From: JBEKYD01 sp052148435
GTDB lineage: Bacteria; Acidobacteriota; Terriglobia; Bryobacterales; Bryobacteraceae
Length of the DNA: 64,000 bases
Assembly: GCA_052148435.1 (NCBI GenBank)
Contig: JBKQIF010000196.1
Location: 33,627 to 97,626, forward strand
Direction of reading: 5' to 3'
Below the pieces are notes generated by a model. The model saw only the letters and a list, made by a program, of their open reading frames with translations. It was not told the origin of the DNA and did not search any database. The position numbers and the translations under genes were made by a program. Below, piece by piece: positions 25,548-34,866 of this stretch (position 1 is its first letter; the number at the start of each line of letters is the position of its first letter).

Positions 25548-27737
25548 CTACTGGCCGCTGGCCCAATTCATGACCAGATTATAGGCGTTGATGCTGCCGA
25601 GGCCCGTAGCCATGTTCCAGCCGGAGGCGGCGGCGAAGGCTGGCGAGAAAGCCGAGGTGGATATGGAAAGGGCGCCGTCGCTGGAGGAAGAAGTACCGCC
25701 GAAACCGCCGCGGTGGCCGCGGCCGCCGCCACTGCTGACCGTGACCGCGCCGTAGCAGCTCACGCTGCCGCCGCAATCCACGGAAATATCTCCTTGCGTG
25801 ATGTTATGGAAAATGCACGGGCCGGAACCGGGGTCGCCGTTCGAAGACGTGCAAACGGAAGCGGAGTTGGCGGCCAGGTTGTAGTAGACGTAATTGGGGT
25901 TGCCCTGGGCGCTGCCGGCGTTCTGATTGACCAGGGCCTGGACGCCGGCCAGGATCGGAGTGGCGAAAGAAGTGCCGCCGCCGCCGGCCCAGTTACTGGG
26001 ATCGCCGGTGCAGGAAGCTCCGCCGTTGCGAACGTCGGTGAAACAAATCACGTAATAGTGCCCCCAGACGCCGGTGCCGGCGAACAGGGAAACGTCCGGA
26101 ATATCGCGCACGTTATCGCCGGGATTGCCGGCGGCGCCGGATTGCCAGGAAGGCTTGGACCAACCCTGGCAGGTGCCACTCACTACGCCCTCGGTGTCGG
26201 GATTGCCGGTGGCGCAGCCGCTTGGCCCGCCGCTGCCCGCGGCTACCTGCACCAAACCGTCTCCCTGCGCCATCCTGCTGGCGCAGAAGCCGCCGGATCC
26301 GTACGGGCTGGCATAGCCAAGGTAGCCGGACAGCAAACCGCTGGCGCAGGAATCGTCCCAGGGGATCTCCGGAATGTAGGACAGTGCCGAGCCATAATTG
26401 GCGTCGTTGGTGGTATTCCAGTAATTGGAAACGGTATTGGTGTAGCTGTCGGAGAAATCGGTGCCGCCTACGGCGACGTTGTAGGCCGTGGATGCCCAGC
26501 CGCTCACGCCGATTCCGTGAGTCGCGCTCGTGGCGCCGGAGTCGCAACTGGCGCCGCCTTCATCTCCCGCGGCCACGAAGACCGAGATTCCTTCGGCTGC
26601 CGCTTGTTGGTAGACCAGGTTGAAAGCCGCGTTGGCAGTGACCCCGTTCTCCGCCTCGCATTCGCCATAGCTGATGCTGACCACGGAGGGCGGGTTGGAG
26701 GAGTTGACCAGGTTCTGGAGGGCGATCAGGCCGCCGAAGGTGGTCCGCGTGTCGGCGCAGGCGGCGACTTCAATGGCCGCGCCGGGGGCCGCGGCGCTGG
26801 CCCATTCGGCGTCGAGAGCGGCTTCCTCGTCATCTCCACCCACGATGCCGGGGTTGGCGCAATTGGAAAACCCGGAAGTGGGTGCCGGATAGACGGTCGT
26901 AAGCGAGCCCGTAGAATACTGCGACAGCCCGAAGGTGTTGCGGAACGTAGTCCAGTCGTCCGAACTGTACAGGTTGGTATCTTCGATGACCGCGATGGTC
27001 TGGCCCTGGCCGGTCACCCCGGCGGCGAACAGCGGATTGAGATTGTAGATCGTGGCCACATCCTCGGGCGTCAGCGCCTCGTAGGTTTGGCCTCCATAAG
27101 TGAAGGTTTCCTGGGGGCGGGCGCGCTTCATGGAATGGGGTGAAAAGTCGTGCAGGGACACGATGCCGCCCACCGCCGAGGCGAGCGCGGCCGGAATCTT
27201 GGGGTCGCTCATATTGGCGACGTGGCGCACGCCGCTCACTTCCAGATAGTGCATCTCAGTCTGAAATGTCTGCCGGACCTGTCCCGCCGTACCCGAGAAA
27301 TCGACCAACAACCCGCTGGGATACACCTGATTCACGGTGAAACCGTGGCTGGTAAGCCATGCGGTTACGGTAGTGATATCCGCCTGAGACGCTCCGAAGC
27401 CCGCGCCGAACTGCTCGGCGGTGAGCCACTTGTGGAAGTTGGCGGATTTCGGATTCTGCAGCTCGGCGATCGCCTGCTCGACGGCTTGCGTCTGCTCGGC
27501 CGAGCGCTGCAGTTGAAGCTGGATGTGTTCGAGAGGGAGCGAATCGGCGACGGCGCCGCGGTCATTGGCGGTAGTGGCTTCGGGCCGGGTATTGCCGGCC
27601 AGCGTCACCACCTTGGACTCGTCTATCTTCCGGGTAATCAAAGGCCGGGCGGCCTGCCCGGTAACGGCAACCTGGGCGTTGGCCAGGCTGGCGGCGCCAA
27701 GACAAAGCGCAAACACGAAATTATGGCGTTGGAGCAT
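25548..27737 (-). CDS. S53-family serine-carboxyl protease (sedolisin/kumamolisin type)
   Basis: A 729-residue secreted acid protease. Signal peptide (NFVFALCLGAASLANAQ), then an activation prodomain (~residues 65-200, KWLTAEQFGAGFGASQADI), then the catalytic domain. The catalytic Glu and Asp stand in DDEEAALDAEWASAAAPGA and the nucleophile Ser in GGGTSFATPILAGVQALVNQ; the oxyanion Asp region is AAGDEGGASCD. The C-terminal SINAYNLVMNW supplies the usual end of the calcium-site region. Active at low pH outside the cell, it would serve peptide scavenging. The region upstream (27738-27894) has no recognisable operator. Confidence 0.95.
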   Translation of the reverse strand: MLQRHNFVFALCLGAASLANAQVAVTGQAARPLITRKIDESKVVTLAGNTRPEATTANDRGAVADSLPLEHIQLQLQRSAEQTQAVEQAIAELQNPKSANFHKWLTAEQFGAGFGASQADITTVTAWLTSHGFTVNQVYPSGLLVDFSGTAGQVRQTFQTEMHYLEVSGVRHVANMSDPKIPAALASAVGGIVSLHDFSPHSMKRARPQETFTYGGQTYEALTPEDVATIYNLNPLFAAGVTGQGQTIAVIEDTNLYSSDDWTTFRNTFGLSQYSTGSLTTVYPAPTSGFSNCANPGIVGGDDEEAALDAEWASAAAPGAAIEVAACADTRTTFGGLIALQNLVNSSNPPSVVSISYGECEAENGVTANAAFNLVYQQAAAEGISVFVAAGDEGGASCDSGATSATHGIGVSGWASTAYNVAVGGTDFSDSYTNTVSNYWNTTNDANYGSALSYIPEIPWDDSCASGLLSGYLGYASPYGSGGFCASRMAQGDGLVQVAAGSGGPSGCATGNPDTEGVVSGTCQGWSKPSWQSGAAGNPGDNVRDIPDVSLFAGTGVWGHYYVICFTDVRNGGASCTGDPSNWAGGGGTSFATPILAGVQALVNQNAGSAQGNPNYVYYNLAANSASVCTSSNGDPGSGPCIFHNITQGDISVDCGGSVSCYGAVTVSSGGGRGHRGGFGGTSSSSDGALSISTSAFSPAFAAASGWNMATGLGSINAYNLVMNWASGQ

Positions 27738-27894
27738 GATGAGTCGGAATTCTCCCCACTCGGCTAATAGCCGAAGGACGCAGACATCCCGATAGACGAG
27801 GTATCTTTCGCGATTGGGTACAAATTGTCGTACGCCTTAACGCAGCTTTAATCGTCCATGAAGGAGAGCGAACAGCTTACCTTGAAATTTTAAC

Positions 27895-28180
27895 ATGGAT
27901 AACACGAAGCGGCAGGCTTGGCTGGCGTGGGGTGGGCGGCTCTGCTCACATTGCTGCTGAGGGTGTTGGCGTTTTCGACCCGTTCTTCCGCGGCCGCTGG
28001 GCGGTGCAGGACCAGGTGCGCGGCGCGGGTCTGGGCCTGAACCTGTTCAAGAAGATCGTCGAAGCGCACGGCGGCACCGTGGCCCTGCGCAGCGAACCGC
28101 TGAAAGGAACCGAATTCGTGGTGCGACTGCCGGCCGCGCCGACGGAGTTGCAAGATGAGTTTTCGCATACTGTTGATTGA
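27895..28180 (+). pseudogene. Histidine-kinase remnant (5' end and ATPase end only)
   Basis: The 3' part (about 27970-28180) encodes the G1/G2 end of a sensor-kinase ATPase: VFDPFFRG, then GAGLGLNLFKKIVEAHGGT and LKGTEFVVRLP. The N, F-box start, dimerisation helix and phospho-His are absent. Just upstream, a short stretch starting at ATG 27895 reads in another frame as a typical first membrane helix (GWAALLTLLLRVL). It appears that the gene kept its first ~20 and last ~65 codons and lost the middle, with a frame change. It overlaps the response-regulator gene by 26 bases, as a normal kinase-regulator pair would. Confidence 0.75.
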
Positions 28181-28841
28181 AGACGACCCGGGCCTGGCGC
28201 TCACTTTGTCGGATCTGTTGACCGCGGAAGGCTATGCGCTGGAATCCGCGTCCGATGGCGAAACCGGTCTGGCGCGGGCTTCGGCTGAACTCTTCGACCT
28301 GGTGATTCTGGACGTTATGTTGCCCAGGAAGTCCGGTTTCGACGTTTGCCGCGAATTGCGGCAAAAGGGAATCGATTCGGCGGTTCTCATGCTTACCGCC
28401 AAGACCCAGGTGGCTGATTGCGTGGCGGGATTGAAGTTGGGCGCCGACGATTACCTGACCAAGCCCTTCGACCCGGCCGAACTGCTGGCCCGGGTCGAGG
28501 CCCTCCTCCGCCGCGTGCGGAAGGAAAACCTCATCCCGGTGCGCACCTTCGCCTTCGATGGCATTGAAGCCGATTTTGAGCGCCCGTTGGTGACCCGCCA
28601 CGGCCACCCCGTCAACCTGGCGACAAAAGAGATGCAGCTCTTCCATTTCCTGGTGGACCACCGCGAGCGGGTGGTGACGCGCGAGGAGATTCTACAAAAG
28701 GTCTGGAAGTACAACAGCGAAGTCGCCTCGCGCACCATCGACGTGCACATCGCCTGGCTCCGCCAGAAGCTGGAAGAGAATCCCCAGCACCCCAGGCACA
28801 TCCACACCATTCGCGGCAAAGGCTACCGCTTCACGCCGTAA
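28155..28841 (+). CDS. OmpR/PhoB-family response regulator
   Basis: A 228-residue two-domain regulator. The receiver has the acidic pair IEDDPG, phospho-acceptor Asp in LVILDVMLPRKSGFD (around residue 52), the Thr in MLTAK and Lys in LTKPFDP. The C-terminal winged helix is intact (RVVTREEILQKVWKYNSEVASRTIDVHIAWLRQKLE shown by its parts: EEILQKVW, RTIDVHIAWLRQKL, IRGKGYRF). Its cognate kinase upstream is a remnant, so this is now an orphan that may respond to other kinases or acetyl-phosphate. Confidence 0.93.
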   Translation: MSFRILLIEDDPGLALTLSDLLTAEGYALESASDGETGLARASAELFDLVILDVMLPRKSGFDVCRELRQKGIDSAVLMLTAKTQVADCVAGLKLGADDYLTKPFDPAELLARVEALLRRVRKENLIPVRTFAFDGIEADFERPLVTRHGHPVNLATKEMQLFHFLVDHRERVVTREEILQKVWKYNSEVASRTIDVHIAWLRQKLEENPQHPRHIHTIRGKGYRFTP

Positions 28842-28853
28842 GTATCTTCGCCC

Positions 28854-28885
28854 GTGGGACAGACCATCGCATTTTGTGGTCTGTC
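28854..28885. repeat. GTGGGAC palindromic repeat, copy 3 (half element)
   Basis: The first arm pair of the element at 914-997: GTGGGACAGACCATCGC, then TGGTCTGTC. The second half is replaced by a different repeat (GTGGGGCAGACAATCCTGG near 28914). The surrounding 28842-29092 stretch contains no gene. Confidence 0.7.
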
Positions 28886-29092
28886 ATCCCTCCCCATGGC
28901 GCAACTATCCGATGTGGGGCAGACAATCCTGGCTGCAGCCGCCTTTCAGGCGTCCGCGTGCTGGCCGAAGCCGCTCAAACGGCAAGCGCGCCCAAACGTC
29001 GGCGCTCGCGTTAATCTGACGAACGATTTTGCCCAATACCGCAGAAGTCGGACCCGGCGACGTCCCGTCTGTTTGAATGTATAAGGGCTGAG

Positions 29093-29375
29093 ATGGAAAA
29101 GGGTTCTCCCGAGCGCTACAATGCCGAGACCGGCTTAGCAGAGCCGGCTCAGAAACTTCGGACAGGAGAACCCAATGACTATCTGTCACTATATCGGATT
29201 CGACGTACACAAGAAAAGCGTCAGTTACTGCGTGAAGACCGGCGACGGGACGATCGTCGAAGGGGGCTCTGGAGATGTTCGAAACCTGCAGCGGCAATTG
29301 CTCGACCGAACCACGCGGCCCCCATCCCACGCCCCAAATCCCGGAGTCCTCGAGCTGAGAGCTGCACCAATATAG
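29093..29375 (+). mobile_element. IS110-family insertion-sequence remnant (left end and start of transposase)
   Basis: ATG 29175 begins a frame whose first ~35 residues match the start of IS110-type DEDD transposases: YIGFDVHKKSVSYCVK with the first catalytic Asp, then GDGTIVEGG. After about 29270 the frame is unrelated and stops at 29375. Upstream, 29101-29173 carries complementary arms GGGTTCTCC and GGAGAACCC around an internal hairpin (GAGCCGGCTC region), the position where IS110 elements encode their guide (bridge) RNA. The element is dead: most of the transposase and the right end are missing. Confidence 0.7.
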
Positions 29376-29430
29376 AGAAAACACTCCACAACCAGACGCC
29401 AGCGGCCAACGCCGGACAATCCACTTGTGC

Positions 29431-30225
29431 TCAGTGACGCTGGCTGGACGGTGGCGCGGGAGCTTGATTGGCCGCGGCCTTGTCCGGCCTGCTGTCCTCA
29501 TCGACATCGGGCTTGATCAGATAATGCACGATGATCGAGATGCGGCGGTTGGAGGCGTCTTCGGGAGTCTCAGGTTTGTGCAGTTGCTGGTCGGCGTAAC
29601 CGCGGACCTGGGTTACCTGGCGGGGCCCGAGGCCGTTCTGCTGCATGACGCGGCGGGCTGCGTTGGCGCGATCTGCGGAGAGCTCCCAGTTACTGTAGTC
29701 GCCAGTGGCGGCAAAGGGCTTGGCGTCGGTATGGCCCTCGATGGAGAGTGTGTTGGGAAGCTTGCCCAGTTCCGCCGCCAGCAAGACCAGGAGCTCTTTG
29801 CCCTCGGCGTTGGGCTCGGAGACGGCGCTGGGGAAGAACGCTCCTTTGTCGGTTTCCATGAGTTCGATGCGCAGTCCTTCAGCCGTAATCGTCATAGCGA
29901 TCTGGTGCTTGAGCTTCTCGGAAATGTTCACTTTGTGGACGGCCGTCTGCAGTTCGTCCTTGATTTTGTCCATGTTGTCTTTGGTGACCGCGAAATTATC
30001 GCCGGAACCGGTCTGGCCGCTGCCCACTTTCTTGGAAGTGCCGGTGGGGTCCTTGAAATAGCCGCCCACGGCCACCTGGATCTGCTTGCTGCTGTTGAGC
30101 AGCCAGAGCACGATGAACAGGGCCATCATGGCGGTAACGAAGTCGGCGTAGGCGACCTTCCAGGCGCCGCCGTGGTGGCCGGCGTGGGCCGCCTTTTTGC
30201 GGATGATGATGAGTTGGTTCGGCAC
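29431..30225 (-). CDS. motB: MotB/OmpA-type stator protein
   Basis: A 264-residue stator subunit. The single membrane helix (YADFVTAMMALFIVLWLL) carries the proton-binding Asp of MotB; the C-terminal OmpA-like peptidoglycan-binding domain reads LSIEGHTDAKPF and LSADRANAARRVMQQNGL. A basic N-terminus (IIIRKKAAHAGHHGGAWK) is typical. It follows motA by 11 bases. No other flagellar genes are in the window, so the motor it powers lies elsewhere. Confidence 0.93.
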   Translation of the reverse strand: MPNQLIIIRKKAAHAGHHGGAWKVAYADFVTAMMALFIVLWLLNSSKQIQVAVGGYFKDPTGTSKKVGSGQTGSGDNFAVTKDNMDKIKDELQTAVHKVNISEKLKHQIAMTITAEGLRIELMETDKGAFFPSAVSEPNAEGKELLVLLAAELGKLPNTLSIEGHTDAKPFAATGDYSNWELSADRANAARRVMQQNGLGPRQVTQVRGYADQQLHKPETPEDASNRRISIIVHYLIKPDVDEDSRPDKAAANQAPAPPSSQRH

Positions 30226-30236
30226 AGGATCGCGAC

Positions 30237-31133
30237 CTAGGCGGCGGCGCCGGCAGACTTAGGAGATTCGGCCGCCGCCGGACCCTTGTTGCGGCACAAT
30301 TGTTCGAGTTCCTGGAAGGTGGGCCGCACATGCCCCGGCACGGCGCGGCGGCCGATCTCGACGGCGAGGATGGGGGCCAATCCCTTGACGAACGCCATCA
30401 GACAAACCCGCAGGACGTGGTAGTAGGCGTGCTCCTGGTCGGCCACTTTGGCCATGTTGCCGGCGATCGGCCCCACCAGGCCGTAGCACAGCAGAATGCC
30501 GAGGAAGGTGCCGACCAGCGCGGATGCCACCTTGCGGCCGATCTCCTCGGGCGGACCGCCGAGGGCGCCCATGGTGATGACCACGCCCAGGACAGCGGCC
30601 ACGATTCCCAGTCCGGGCAGAGAATCGGCCATGGTGCTCAAGGCCGCCACGGGCTGGCTGGCATCGTGATGGTGCACGTCCATGTCGAGTTCCATCATCT
30701 GGTCGATATCGAAAGGTTCGACCCCGCCCACCGAAGCGGTCCGGAGGGTGTCGCAGATGAAGCGGCCGACATGGTGGTCTTTCATGATGGCCGGATAGGC
30801 GGTGAAGACCTTGCTCTTGGACGGTTCCTCGATATCCGTTTCGATGGCTGCCAGACCACTGCGGCGCGCCAGGTTGAACAGGTCGTGGAGCATTTTAAGG
30901 GAGTCGAGATATCGCTTCCGGGTGAAACTCGATCCTTTGAACACGCCGGCGACGCCGCCAACCAGCGCCTTGAGAATATGGGGCGGATTGGCGATCAGCA
31001 CCGTGCCGGCGGCGGCGCCGCCGATAATGATCAGCTCGGCGGGCTGAAGCAACACTAACAGGTTGCCTTTCTCCATCAGATAGCCGGCGACTATCGCTCC
31101 AAAAACCACCACCATTCCGACAATTGAGAACAT
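30237..31133 (-). CDS. motA: MotA-type stator protein
   Basis: A 298-residue proton-channel subunit with four membrane segments: SIVGMVVVFGAIVAGYL, LIIIGGAAAGTVL, GLGIVAAVLGVVITMG and VGTFLGILLCYGLVGPI. The cytosolic loop between helices 2 and 3 has the expected charged residues for rotor contact, and the Pro-containing third helix is present. With MotB it forms the ion-driven stator that turns the flagellum. ATG at 31133; the 292-base region upstream holds the terminator of the OmpA gene but no promoter I can call. Confidence 0.93.
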   Translation of the reverse strand: MFSIVGMVVVFGAIVAGYLMEKGNLLVLLQPAELIIIGGAAAGTVLIANPPHILKALVGGVAGVFKGSSFTRKRYLDSLKMLHDLFNLARRSGLAAIETDIEEPSKSKVFTAYPAIMKDHHVGRFICDTLRTASVGGVEPFDIDQMMELDMDVHHHDASQPVAALSTMADSLPGLGIVAAVLGVVITMGALGGPPEEIGRKVASALVGTFLGILLCYGLVGPIAGNMAKVADQEHAYYHVLRVCLMAFVKGLAPILAVEIGRRAVPGHVRPTFQELEQLCRNKGPAAAESPKSAGAAA

Positions 31134-31365
31134 TCTCTCCTCTTGGTTTAAGTGGCCGATCGAGCCAGCACGACACGGGGGACGCGCCGATGGGGGTCGA
31201 CCGAGCAGACACCGGTTGGCAGGGCTACGAGGGCGGTCCTGCAGTTCTCCTGGCTCAATTTTTCCGGCACAAAGGCCCTATCTTGCATATCGGCGCGCCG
31301 ACCCCGTTTTTCTACCGGTTCGCGGCAAAAACCGCTCCCGGCGGTCCCGGCCGGACATTGAGGGC

Positions 31366-31398
31366 AAGAAAAACCGGGCGGCTTGCGGCCGCCCGGTT
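31366..31398 (-). terminator. Rho-independent terminator of the OmpA/Ig-like gene
   Basis: A perfect 11-bp stem (AACCGGGCGGC with GCCGCCCGGTT) and a 5-base loop, followed on the minus strand by TTTTTC. It starts 28 bases beyond the stop at 31426. Confidence 0.85.
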
Positions 31399-31425
31399 GC
31401 GATGGATCGAAATACGGGGTCTAGA

Positions 31426-34239
31426 TCACCTGACGAAGACCGATATCGTAACGCTGACGGTCTGTCCTCCAGGTCCATAAGCGGTCAGAGTATAGGTTTG
31501 GTTGCTGACCGGGTTGATGGTATAGCTGCCGTTGGGCTGCAGCGTAGTCGGGCCGAGGTCGCCGCCGATCAGCACCACCGAAGTAGCGTTGGCGGTGGTC
31601 CAGGAAAGCACGACGGGGCTGCCGGCGTAGGTGGAATTGGGCGGCGTGGCCGTGAACGTCAGGATCTGAACCTGGCCGACATTGACCGTGACGTTGCCCT
31701 GGATTTGTCCAGCGGCGTTGGTAGCGGTCAAGGTGTACGTAGTTGTAGTAGCCGGACTGACGGTAGCGCAATCGTTGGAGTTCAGATTGGTACCGACACC
31801 GGGAGCGATGGAGATATTGGTCGAGCCAGTCACCTGCCAGCAGAGCTTGGTGGATTGGCCGGGCGAGATGTTCTGCGGCGTGGCCACGAAGGTAACGATC
31901 TGCGGAATGCTCGAACCGGAGACAGTGACGGTCGCCGTAGCGGTCACCGAGCCGGCCGAGTTAGTGGCCGTCAGGGTGTAGGTGGTAGTCGCGGCGGGCG
32001 ATACGGTGGTGCTGCCGTTGGCAGTAACCGTGCCCACGTTGGGAGTGATGGCAACGGTGCTGGCGTTATTGGTGGACCAGCTCAGGGTCACCGAACCGCC
32101 GGCGGGAATGGTATTGGGATCGGCCGCGAAGCGGACAATCTGCGGCGAGCCGGGCGCACCCACGGTAACGGTTACCGATTGGGTCACGGTGCCGCTGGCG
32201 CCGGTGGCGGTCAGGATGTAGGTGGTGGTGGCAGCCGGCGAGACCGCAACCGAGCCGGAATTGGCGTTGACGGCGCCGATGCCGGGCGAGATGCTGGCCG
32301 AAGTGGCGCCCTGCAGAACCCAGATGAGAGTGGTACTCTGGCCGACGTTCACGGTGGCGGGATTCGCGTAGAACTGCGAAATCGTCAGGGCGGTGGCCGA
32401 CAGGGTTTGGACCGAAGTGGTAGCCGAACCGGACAAGCCATCGGTATTGGTAACGGTCAACTGGAAGACGTAGGACTGACCGGCGGCCGCCATAAAGGTC
32501 GGAGTAGCGGTGTTGGCGCCGGAGAGCGAGACGCTGGGGCCACCGATCTGCTTCCAACTGAAAGTGAGGGGTTCGCCCAGCGGATCGTGCGAGCCTGAGC
32601 CGTTGAGGGTGATGATGCCGGCGGCGACGCCGATCTGGGGCGGTCCGGCATCGGCGACGGGCGGCGCGGTGCCCACGCGGCGCGTCAGGAACTCGTAACG
32701 GATGCGGGGGACGTCCATCGGCACGGGGGTCTTGACGTCGGCGAATTCCTTGGGCTTGATGTAATTGCCCACCTGGAGGCCGAACAACAGCATGGAGCCG
32801 GTGCCGACAAGGGATGCGTTGTAATCGTATTCGGCGGTAAAGGCCAACTTGGGAACGATCGGCTGGACCAGGCGGAGCTGGCCGCCGGGCGTGGAGCCTT
32901 CGCCGGGGCCATAACGGTGCAGAACACCGATGTTGCCCTGGAGGTAAGCGTCGCCCCAGACACCGACCTGGGCATCGAAGCCGTACTGATTGATAATATG
33001 GGCGTAGGTTTCGTTGTAGACGCCGGGATAGAGTTCCTGCATGTTGAGGACGGCGGTATTCTTGAAGCCCTGGGTGCCGAAGACGCCGACGCGTCCGCCC
33101 TTAAACAGGTAGTCGACCAGGAATGCGCCTTCCGCCAAGGAACCGCCCTGTTGATACTGGCGGTAGTTCAGGTACTTGAAGCTGGCGAAACCGCCGGCTT
33201 GCACGTTGCCCCAGCGATTGACGAGACCGACATCGAACTGGCCTTCCTGACCCTGGGAGTTCCACATGTACTCGCCCTGGGCCTGGACGGCGTGGGTGCC
33301 ATCGCCGCCGAAGGGGGCGAAGAAGCGGCCGTTGGCCTCGACGGTGGCGTTGCCGCGGAGGTCTTGGCCGGAGCCGGGGCCGGAGTTGAAGCCGGTGGTG
33401 GAGGCGCCGGGGTTGATGCTGCTGGGGCCGGTGGGGCCGGTGGGGTTGGGGCCGAAGTTAGGGCCGACGCTGAGGCCGACGGTGGAGTATTTCTTATTGC
33501 GCTTCTGGGCTTCGTCGACGGCGCCGATGGCTTCTTTATGGGCGATATCGGTGGTCGCCTGTTCGGAGAGCGGCTTGGGCATGCCGGAGATCTGGTCCTT
33601 GAGCGCATTGAGTTGATTGCGCAGGTCGGCCTCATCGCCTTTGAGGCGGTCGTTTTCACCCTGCAGACCCTTAAGGGCCGCCAGGATGTCGTCGAGCTTA
33701 TCGAGGCGCTTGAGGATGGCGTCGCAGCAATCTTGCTGCTTCTTGGCCATGTCCTGGAGGGCTGCCTGGAGCGCTCTGAGAATATCGTTGATGCCGCCTT
33801 CCTTGACGAGGCGGCCCTGGCCGTCGGTGACCGCCAGAACTACGCGGCGGTTGATGAAGCGGCCCTCTTTGACTCTGTTATTGACTTCGGGATCGCGGAG
33901 GCCGTTGCCGGCGGCGGTGACCTGATCGGGATTTACGCCGTACTTTACCAGGAATTCCTTAACGGTGTTGGCGCGCGCCATGCCGAGCTTGTCGTTATAA
34001 CGGGCGCTGCCGATGGAGTCCGTATTGCCCGTGACTTTGACGTGATAGTCGCGGTGCTGGCTCAACAAATCCGCCAGGCGAAGCAGGCTGGGATAGCCGT
34101 CGGAAAGAATGGAAGAGTTGAATTCAAAATTGATTTCCTCCCAGTCCTCCTTGGTTTGTGTGCTCGGTGGATTAAGCCCTTGGGCAAATAGACCGGAAGC
34201 CATAAACCCCAGCGCGCCGATCGCTACTAGTGTCTTCAT
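31426..34239 (-). CDS. Large OmpA-domain outer-membrane protein with PKD and Ig-like repeats
   Basis: A 937-residue envelope protein. Signal peptide (LVAIGALGFMASGLFAQ); OmpA-like peptidoglycan-binding domain at the N-terminus (~30-150: KVTGNTDSIGSARYNDKLG, AAGNGLRDP); a coiled coil at ~170-235 (LKGLQGENDRLKGDEADLR); a Gly/Asn-rich region ~260-510 resembling a beta-barrel; a PKD-like domain ~525-620 (GSGSHDPLGEPLTFSWKQIG); and four tandem ~85-residue Ig-like repeats with the repeated ending VSPAATTTYTLTAT. Placing OmpA first and adhesin-like repeats last is unusual. A role in anchoring the cell wall and in surface adhesion is inferred. Confidence 0.85.
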   Translation of the reverse strand: MKTLVAIGALGFMASGLFAQGLNPPSTQTKEDWEEINFEFNSSILSDGYPSLLRLADLLSQHRDYHVKVTGNTDSIGSARYNDKLGMARANTVKEFLVKYGVNPDQVTAAGNGLRDPEVNNRVKEGRFINRRVVLAVTDGQGRLVKEGGINDILRALQAALQDMAKKQQDCCDAILKRLDKLDDILAALKGLQGENDRLKGDEADLRNQLNALKDQISGMPKPLSEQATTDIAHKEAIGAVDEAQKRNKKYSTVGLSVGPNFGPNPTGPTGPSSINPGASTTGFNSGPGSGQDLRGNATVEANGRFFAPFGGDGTHAVQAQGEYMWNSQGQEGQFDVGLVNRWGNVQAGGFASFKYLNYRQYQQGGSLAEGAFLVDYLFKGGRVGVFGTQGFKNTAVLNMQELYPGVYNETYAHIINQYGFDAQVGVWGDAYLQGNIGVLHRYGPGEGSTPGGQLRLVQPIVPKLAFTAEYDYNASLVGTGSMLLFGLQVGNYIKPKEFADVKTPVPMDVPRIRYEFLTRRVGTAPPVADAGPPQIGVAAGIITLNGSGSHDPLGEPLTFSWKQIGGPSVSLSGANTATPTFMAAAGQSYVFQLTVTNTDGLSGSATTSVQTLSATALTISQFYANPATVNVGQSTTLIWVLQGATSASISPGIGAVNANSGSVAVSPAATTTYILTATGASGTVTQSVTVTVGAPGSPQIVRFAADPNTIPAGGSVTLSWSTNNASTVAITPNVGTVTANGSTTVSPAATTTYTLTATNSAGSVTATATVTVSGSSIPQIVTFVATPQNISPGQSTKLCWQVTGSTNISIAPGVGTNLNSNDCATVSPATTTTYTLTATNAAGQIQGNVTVNVGQVQILTFTATPPNSTYAGSPVVLSWTTANATSVVLIGGDLGPTTLQPNGSYTINPVSNQTYTLTAYGPGGQTVSVTISVFVR

Positions 34240-34511
34240 TGCGTTCTCTGTCTCCTCAACGTGAACCGTTTGTACCGCTTGTTGTACTGACCCCGGGGAT
34301 TCGGCCGGTCATCGCGAGTACCACGACCGGATCGACCCCTTCCGCCGGCAAACCGGTAGCCGGCAGCGAGACCCGCCGATGGGCCTCAAAAATACACTGA
34401 TAATCAGGATACCCCTATTCGACCCTCTGCGCCAATGGTTTACGGGCGGCGGCTCCGGCACCTGGTGTTTAGCAGCACACTCGGGAAGGGTTGTGGGATA
34501 CTGAATGCGGG
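34240..34511. other. Gene-free stretch between OmpA gene and rnpB
   Basis: It must hold the minus-strand promoter of the OmpA gene and the plus-strand promoter of the RNase P RNA. I see no clear -35/-10 pair and no coding potential. Confidence 0.4.
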
Positions 34512-34866
34512 CTGCCGGACGGGTGGTCGCTTCCGGCAACGGGAGAGGAAAGTCCGGTCTCCAGAGAGCAGCGTGCCGGCTAACGGCCGGGGGCCCCGGA
34601 AACGGGGCTACGGAAAGCGCAACAGAAAAGATACCGCCCGGGTGAAAATCCGGGTAAGGGTGAAATGGTGCGGTAAGAGCGCACCGCGGTGGAAGTAATT
34701 TCGCCGGCAAGGCAAACCCCACGCGGAGCAAGGCCAAATAGGGGAGGAGGGGCTGCTCGTCCCGCTCGACTTCCGGGTAGGCCGCATGAGCCGTCCAGCA
34801 ATGGGCGGCCCAGAGGAATGATCGCCACCCCGCAAGGGGCACAGAAACCGGCTTACAGTCCGGCAG
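34512..34866 (+). ncRNA. rnpB: RNase P RNA (bacterial type A)
   Basis: The catalytic RNA that removes tRNA 5' leaders. All invariant blocks are present in order: GAGGAAAGTCCGG at 34553-34565, AGGGTGAAATGGTGCGGTAA with GAGCGCACCGC, GGAGCAAGGCCAAATAGGG, and AGAGGAATGATCGCCACC followed by ACAGAAACCGGCTTAC. The ends pair as helix P1 (CTGCCGGAC with GTCCGGCAG), which sets the limits at about 34512 and 34866. Length (~355 nt) is normal for type A. Confidence 0.97.
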
